Below, one piece after another: positions 5,946-8,186 of a DNA stretch of 8,186 nucleotides (position 1 is the stretch's first letter; every line of letters starts with the position of its first letter). The notes below the pieces were generated by a model. The model saw only the letters and a program-made list of their open reading frames with translations. It had not been told where the DNA came from and made no database searches. Both the position numbers and the translations under genes were made by a program. The DNA is from GCA-003244245 sp050699835 (GTDB lineage: Bacteria > Actinomycetota > Actinomycetes > Mycobacteriales > Pseudonocardiaceae): the NCBI GenBank assembly GCA_050699835.1, contig JBOHFW010000282.1, positions 1 through 8,186 on the forward strand, read 5' to 3'.

Positions 5946-7238
5946 ATGGAGGTTCCCGACCGGCCCGCTGAGTTCGTCGCCCGGCACGTCGAGGGGGTAG
6001 TGGAGGAATGCATCGCGGACTTCCGGGTGACGATCGTCAACGGACCCCGGCAGGCCGGCAAGACTACGCTGCTGCGGCAGCTGCACAGGCGGCTCGGCGG
6101 CACCTTCGTGACCCTCGACGACACCGAGCAGCGTGCCGCCGCGCGCGACGACCCCGGTGGCTACCTCCAGGCGATGTCGCGGCCGCTGTTCGTCGACGAG
6201 GTCCAGCGGGCCGGGAACGACTTCGTCCTGGCGATCAAGGCCGCGGTCGACCGCGAACAGCACCGGGGCGCCTTCGTCCTGTCCGGATCGACCCGGTTCC
6301 TGACTGTCCCGACGCTGTCGGAATCACTGGCCGGTCGTGCCGCCGTGATCGAGCTGTGGCCGTTCTCGGTCGCCGAACGGACCGGGTCACGACCCGAGTT
6401 CGTCGACCGCGTGTTCAGCGAGCCGGAGTCGCTGCTGCACGCCTTGCCCGCATCCCTCACCCGGCACGAGTATCTCCGGCTGGCCTGCACCGGGGGGTTT
6501 CCTGAGGCAGTGGCGCTGCGCACCGCGCGGTCCCGGGCGCGCTGGTTCTCCAGCTACCTGACCACCGTCACTCAGCGGGAGGTTCTCGACGTGGCCCGCA
6601 TCCGCCATGTAGACCTGCTGCCGCGGCTGTTCCGTCTGCTTGCCGCGCTCACCGCCCAGGAGCTGAACATCTCGGCGCTGGCCCGAGATCTGGGCATCGA
6701 CGACGACACCGTGCGCAGCTACCTCCCCCTACTCGAAACGGTGTTCCTGCTGCACCGGCTCCCCGCGTGGTCGCGAAACCTGACAGCCCGGGTCAAGCGC
6801 CGGCCCAAGATGCACCTCACCGACACGGGGCTGGCTGCCTGGCTGATGGAGCAGGGCGCCGACGCTCTCGCCCGGCCCGGCAACCCCGCCGCGGGTGCAC
6901 TGCTGGAGACGCTCGTCGTCAACGAGCTGACGAAGGTGAAGTCCGTCTCCGAGACCGCGGTCGGGCTCTTCCACTTCCAGGATCGCGACGGCCGAGAGGT
7001 CGACTGCGTGCTGGAGACGCCTGCCGGTCGTGCCGTCGGCATCGAGGTGAAGGCCGCGACGACGGTTCGGGCCGAGGACTTCCGCCATCTGGCGCTACTT
7101 CGCGACCGGATCGGAGCCGACTTCGTCGCAGGCATCGTATTCTTCACCGGGGGTCAGCCGCTGCCCTTCGGGGACCGACTTCTCGCACTACCGATCTCGT
7201 TGTTGTGGAACGGATCATCACCACCTGCGACCGCCTGA
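5946..7238 (+). CDS. AAA ATPase of the DUF4143 class
   Basis: This 430-residue protein has the layout of the widespread AAA_14/DUF4143 ATPases, whose cellular role is not well settled. An N-terminal P-loop domain carries Walker A GPRQAGKTT (33-41), Walker B LFVDEVQ (81-87, Asp84/Glu85) and a sensor-like LSGSTRF (112-118). It continues through the family signatures LAGRAAVIELWPFS (128-141) and GGFPEAV (183-189). A middle winged-helix-like part (about 225-265, LNISALARDLGIDDDTVRSYL) is followed by LTDTGLAAWL (291-300). The C-terminal DUF4143 region contains a restriction-endonuclease-like pattern: Glu321, Asp353 and Glu367-x-Lys369 in GREVDCVLETPAGRAVGIEVKA. That Asp...ExK set could be catalytic. 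No Shine-Dalgarno precedes ATG 5946; the start is supported by the -10 element seven bases upstream and by the Arg-His segment that precedes the P-loop in relatives. It stands alone, converging on a minus-strand gene. Such genes often lie in variable regions, and transfer is possible. Confidence 0.9.
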   Translation: MEVPDRPAEFVARHVEGVVEECIADFRVTIVNGPRQAGKTTLLRQLHRRLGGTFVTLDDTEQRAAARDDPGGYLQAMSRPLFVDEVQRAGNDFVLAIKAAVDREQHRGAFVLSGSTRFLTVPTLSESLAGRAAVIELWPFSVAERTGSRPEFVDRVFSEPESLLHALPASLTRHEYLRLACTGGFPEAVALRTARSRARWFSSYLTTVTQREVLDVARIRHVDLLPRLFRLLAALTAQELNISALARDLGIDDDTVRSYLPLLETVFLLHRLPAWSRNLTARVKRRPKMHLTDTGLAAWLMEQGADALARPGNPAAGALLETLVVNELTKVKSVSETAVGLFHFQDRDGREVDCVLETPAGRAVGIEVKAATTVRAEDFRHLALLRDRIGADFVAGIVFFTGGQPLPFGDRLLALPISLLWNGSSPPATA

Positions 7239-7292
7239 ACCGACCGGGTCGAACTCAAACCGTCCCCGTAACGTCCACTGTCGGTCCCAGGA

Positions 7293-7308
7293 TGGCGGGT
7301 CTCCGCCA
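7293..7308. terminator. Hairpin between convergent genes, likely bidirectional terminator
   Basis: TGGCGG (7293-7298) and CCGCCA (7303-7308) form a perfect six-base stem around GTCT. It sits between the ATPase stop (7238) and the stop of the opposing small gene (7323), where a shared terminator is expected. Confidence 0.5.
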
Positions 7309-7322
7309 GCGTCAACAATGGA

Positions 7323-7568
7323 TTAGTTCTGGTGGCTGACGGTCACGCGGTAGATCACCACTTCGCCGTAGTTGCTTGCCTTGCACGGCGATGAGTTTTT
7401 GCAGTTGGCCTGGGTATAGGCGCCCGCCTTGAAATTCGCCAGGTCCAGGATGTCCGCCGGATGAGCGCACGCGCGGGTGCGGTCCACTGCGGTGGCTACT
7501 GGCGCCACGGAAAGGGTGCAAGCGCCCACGACCAGCACCGGAACAAGAATCCACTGTGTGTGTCTCAT
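7323..7568 (-). CDS. Small exported cysteine-containing protein, unknown function
   Basis: I do not recognise this 81-residue protein. From ATG 7568 it starts MRHTQWILVPVLVVGAC, continues TLSVAPVATA and has a basic-then-hydrophobic export signal. Two readings are possible: signal peptidase I cleavage after A25-T26-A27, or a weak lipobox V14-G15-A16-C17 that would make it a lipoprotein. The mature part (about 54 residues) has three cysteines, in RACAHP and ANCKNSSPCKAS, and ends YGEVVIYRVTVSHQN. An odd cysteine number after type I cleavage leaves one unpaired, whereas with Cys17 lipidated the same three remain. An upstream in-frame start at 7625 would add 19 residues without signal character, so 7568 is preferred. 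The ribosome site is weak. It is downstream of, and on the same strand as, the permease gene, about 310 bases away. Confidence 0.6.
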   Translation of the reverse strand: MRHTQWILVPVLVVGACTLSVAPVATAVDRTRACAHPADILDLANFKAGAYTQANCKNSSPCKASNYGEVVIYRVTVSHQN

Positions 7569-7877
7569 GGCTGGGGAACCTAGTTGGAACGCCCGGGGGT
7601 GCCTCCCCGGCTCTACATGTAGCACGTGGGGTTGACCTGGTTGGGTGACGGCACCGGACAGTGAAATCGCTAGCCCGCCGCTGTCAAGACCAGGATCAGA
7701 TCTCGCTCGCGGTGGTGACGGCGGTGCCTCGGGACGCGGTCGCGGGGCAAGTTGGATGCTATGGCAGGTGCGCAGGCCGCGGCTGTTTGCTGGGTCTGAT
7801 GATGCCGTGGCGAACGGGCGGGAGGGCGCAACCGGGGTGGCGCGCGTGGGGACACCTGGTGTCAGTGATCCGAAAGA
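7569..7877. other. Gene-free stretch with palindromes
   Basis: No frame on either strand in these roughly 310 bases gives a recognisable protein; the open frames have no family pattern, signal or good ribosome site. It holds the leader of the small exported gene, with a hairpin CCGGGG/CCCCGG (7593-7598 and 7605-7610) and the perfect ten-base palindrome CTACATGTAG (7613-7622), either of which could be regulatory. GACACC-T-GGTGTC (7851-7863) lies at the far end near the permease stop. Confidence 0.5.
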
Positions 7878-7897
7878 TCACGAGTAGCGGCTCGTGA
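7851..7897. terminator. Packed hairpins at the 3' end of the permease gene
   Basis: Three inverted repeats lie in 47 bases: GACACC/GGTGTC (7851-7863, one-base centre), GTGATC/GATCAC around CGAAA (7865-7881), and TCACGAG/CTCGTGA around TAGCGG (7878-7897), which covers the permease stop codon. The last two share TCAC (7878-7881) and cannot form together. On the minus strand they lie at and just after the permease stop and may form its terminator. Confidence 0.45.
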
Positions 7898-8186
7898 ATA
7901 CCCGGGCTACTCGCAAGAGCAGCCCGAGAGCAAGCACGGCGGCGCCGGTCAGCACAGTGGTCAGCGGCAGGGTCAGGGCCAGCAGGGCACAGCCGGCGGC
8001 GCCGAGCACGGCCAGCGGGCGACGCCACCAGCGCTCGCGGCCGGGCAGGGTGAACGAGGCGGCGTTGGCGATGAAGTAGTAGGTCAGGACCGCGAAGCTG
8101 GAGAACCCGATGGCGCCTCGCAGATCCGCGACCAGCACGATCGCGATGATGGTGAGGCCGAGCAGGAGCTCGGCCCGGTGGGGTAC
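7878..8186 (-). CDS. APC-type amino-acid permease, C-terminal part (continues beyond window)
   Basis: The frame is open from the window edge at 8186 to the TGA at 7878-7880 and gives the last 102 residues of a membrane transporter. The pattern LVADLRGAIGFSSFAVLTYY, then FIANAASFTL (17-47), followed by a basic loop GRERWWRRP (49-57), is characteristic of the late helices of APC superfamily amino-acid permeases ('l.d....i.f.sf.vL.yY.iaN.sal'). Hydrophobic segments lie at about residues 7-22, 27-45, 57-73 and 76-92, and the protein ends RVARVFTSRYS inside the cell. The GTG at 8138 is internal because the homologous sequence continues upstream of it. Function would be uptake of amino acids or related amines by secondary transport; the substrate is unknown. 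It may connect in role with the amino-acid-related genes at the left but is on the other strand and well apart. Confidence 0.8.
   Translation of the reverse strand, partial: VPHRAELLLGLTIIAIVLVADLRGAIGFSSFAVLTYYFIANAASFTLPGRERWWRRPLAVLGAAGCALLALTLPLTTVLTGAAVLALGLLLRVARVFTSRYS

Noticed and set aside
7645..7897. Two overlapping plus-strand open frames of about 80 residues
   Set aside because: They have no ribosome site and no recognisable motif, and they run antisense into the permease 3' end.

Overview
The window is GC-rich DNA with actinobacterial features: strong G/C third-position preference, GTG as well as ATG starts, several genes without a clear Shine-Dalgarno site, and protein families common in Mycobacteriales and Pseudonocardiales. 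I cannot name the genus from the sequence alone.

Layout, left to right. Positions 14-53 form a near-perfect hairpin, probably a terminator. Positions 83-657 (minus strand) hold a wrecked short-chain dehydrogenase (SDR): its Rossmann start, its Asn-Asn-Ala segment and its Tyr-x-x-x-Lys segment lie in three different frames, and the stretch with the catalytic Ser is missing. Four intact plus-strand genes follow: a small flavin/PPOX-type split-barrel protein (806-1261), a complete Glu/Leu/Phe/Val-type dehydrogenase, most likely glutamate dehydrogenase (1280-2578), a branched-chain-amino-acid-type ABC substrate-binding lipoprotein (2643-3896), and an epoxide-hydrolase-like alpha/beta hydrolase (3988-4899). 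The first three are closely spaced and may share a transcript. An amino-acid-type binding protein next to a glutamate dehydrogenase suggests a link to amino-acid nitrogen metabolism, but no ABC permease or ATPase gene is present here.

Positions 4900-5945 are a small graveyard. An apparently intact ribbon-helix-helix antitoxin-like gene (4998-5426) has its own promoter/operator-like sequence. Three bases downstream starts a beheaded PIN-toxin-like fragment (5430-5612). Its tail runs out of frame into a relic of tex, a transcription-accessory RNA-binding protein (about 5568-5797), itself frameshifted and stripped of most of its length. A bulged hairpin and 22-bp-phased direct repeats then lead into an intact AAA ATPase of the DUF4143 class (5946-7238), which has a TANNNT -10 element placed for leaderless transcription.

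The right end is on the minus strand. A short exported, cysteine-containing protein of unknown function (7323-7568) converges on the ATPase across a hairpin. A stretch without a convincing gene (7569-7877) follows, then the C-terminal 102 residues of an APC-type amino-acid permease that continues past the window edge. Three packed palindromes lie at the permease's 3' end.

I find no CRISPR array, rRNA, tRNA or complete insertion sequence. I do not see a convincing new multi-gene system. The best candidates for a closer look are the orphan antitoxin with its truncated toxin fused to a tex relic, and the repeat array in front of the DUF4143 ATPase.
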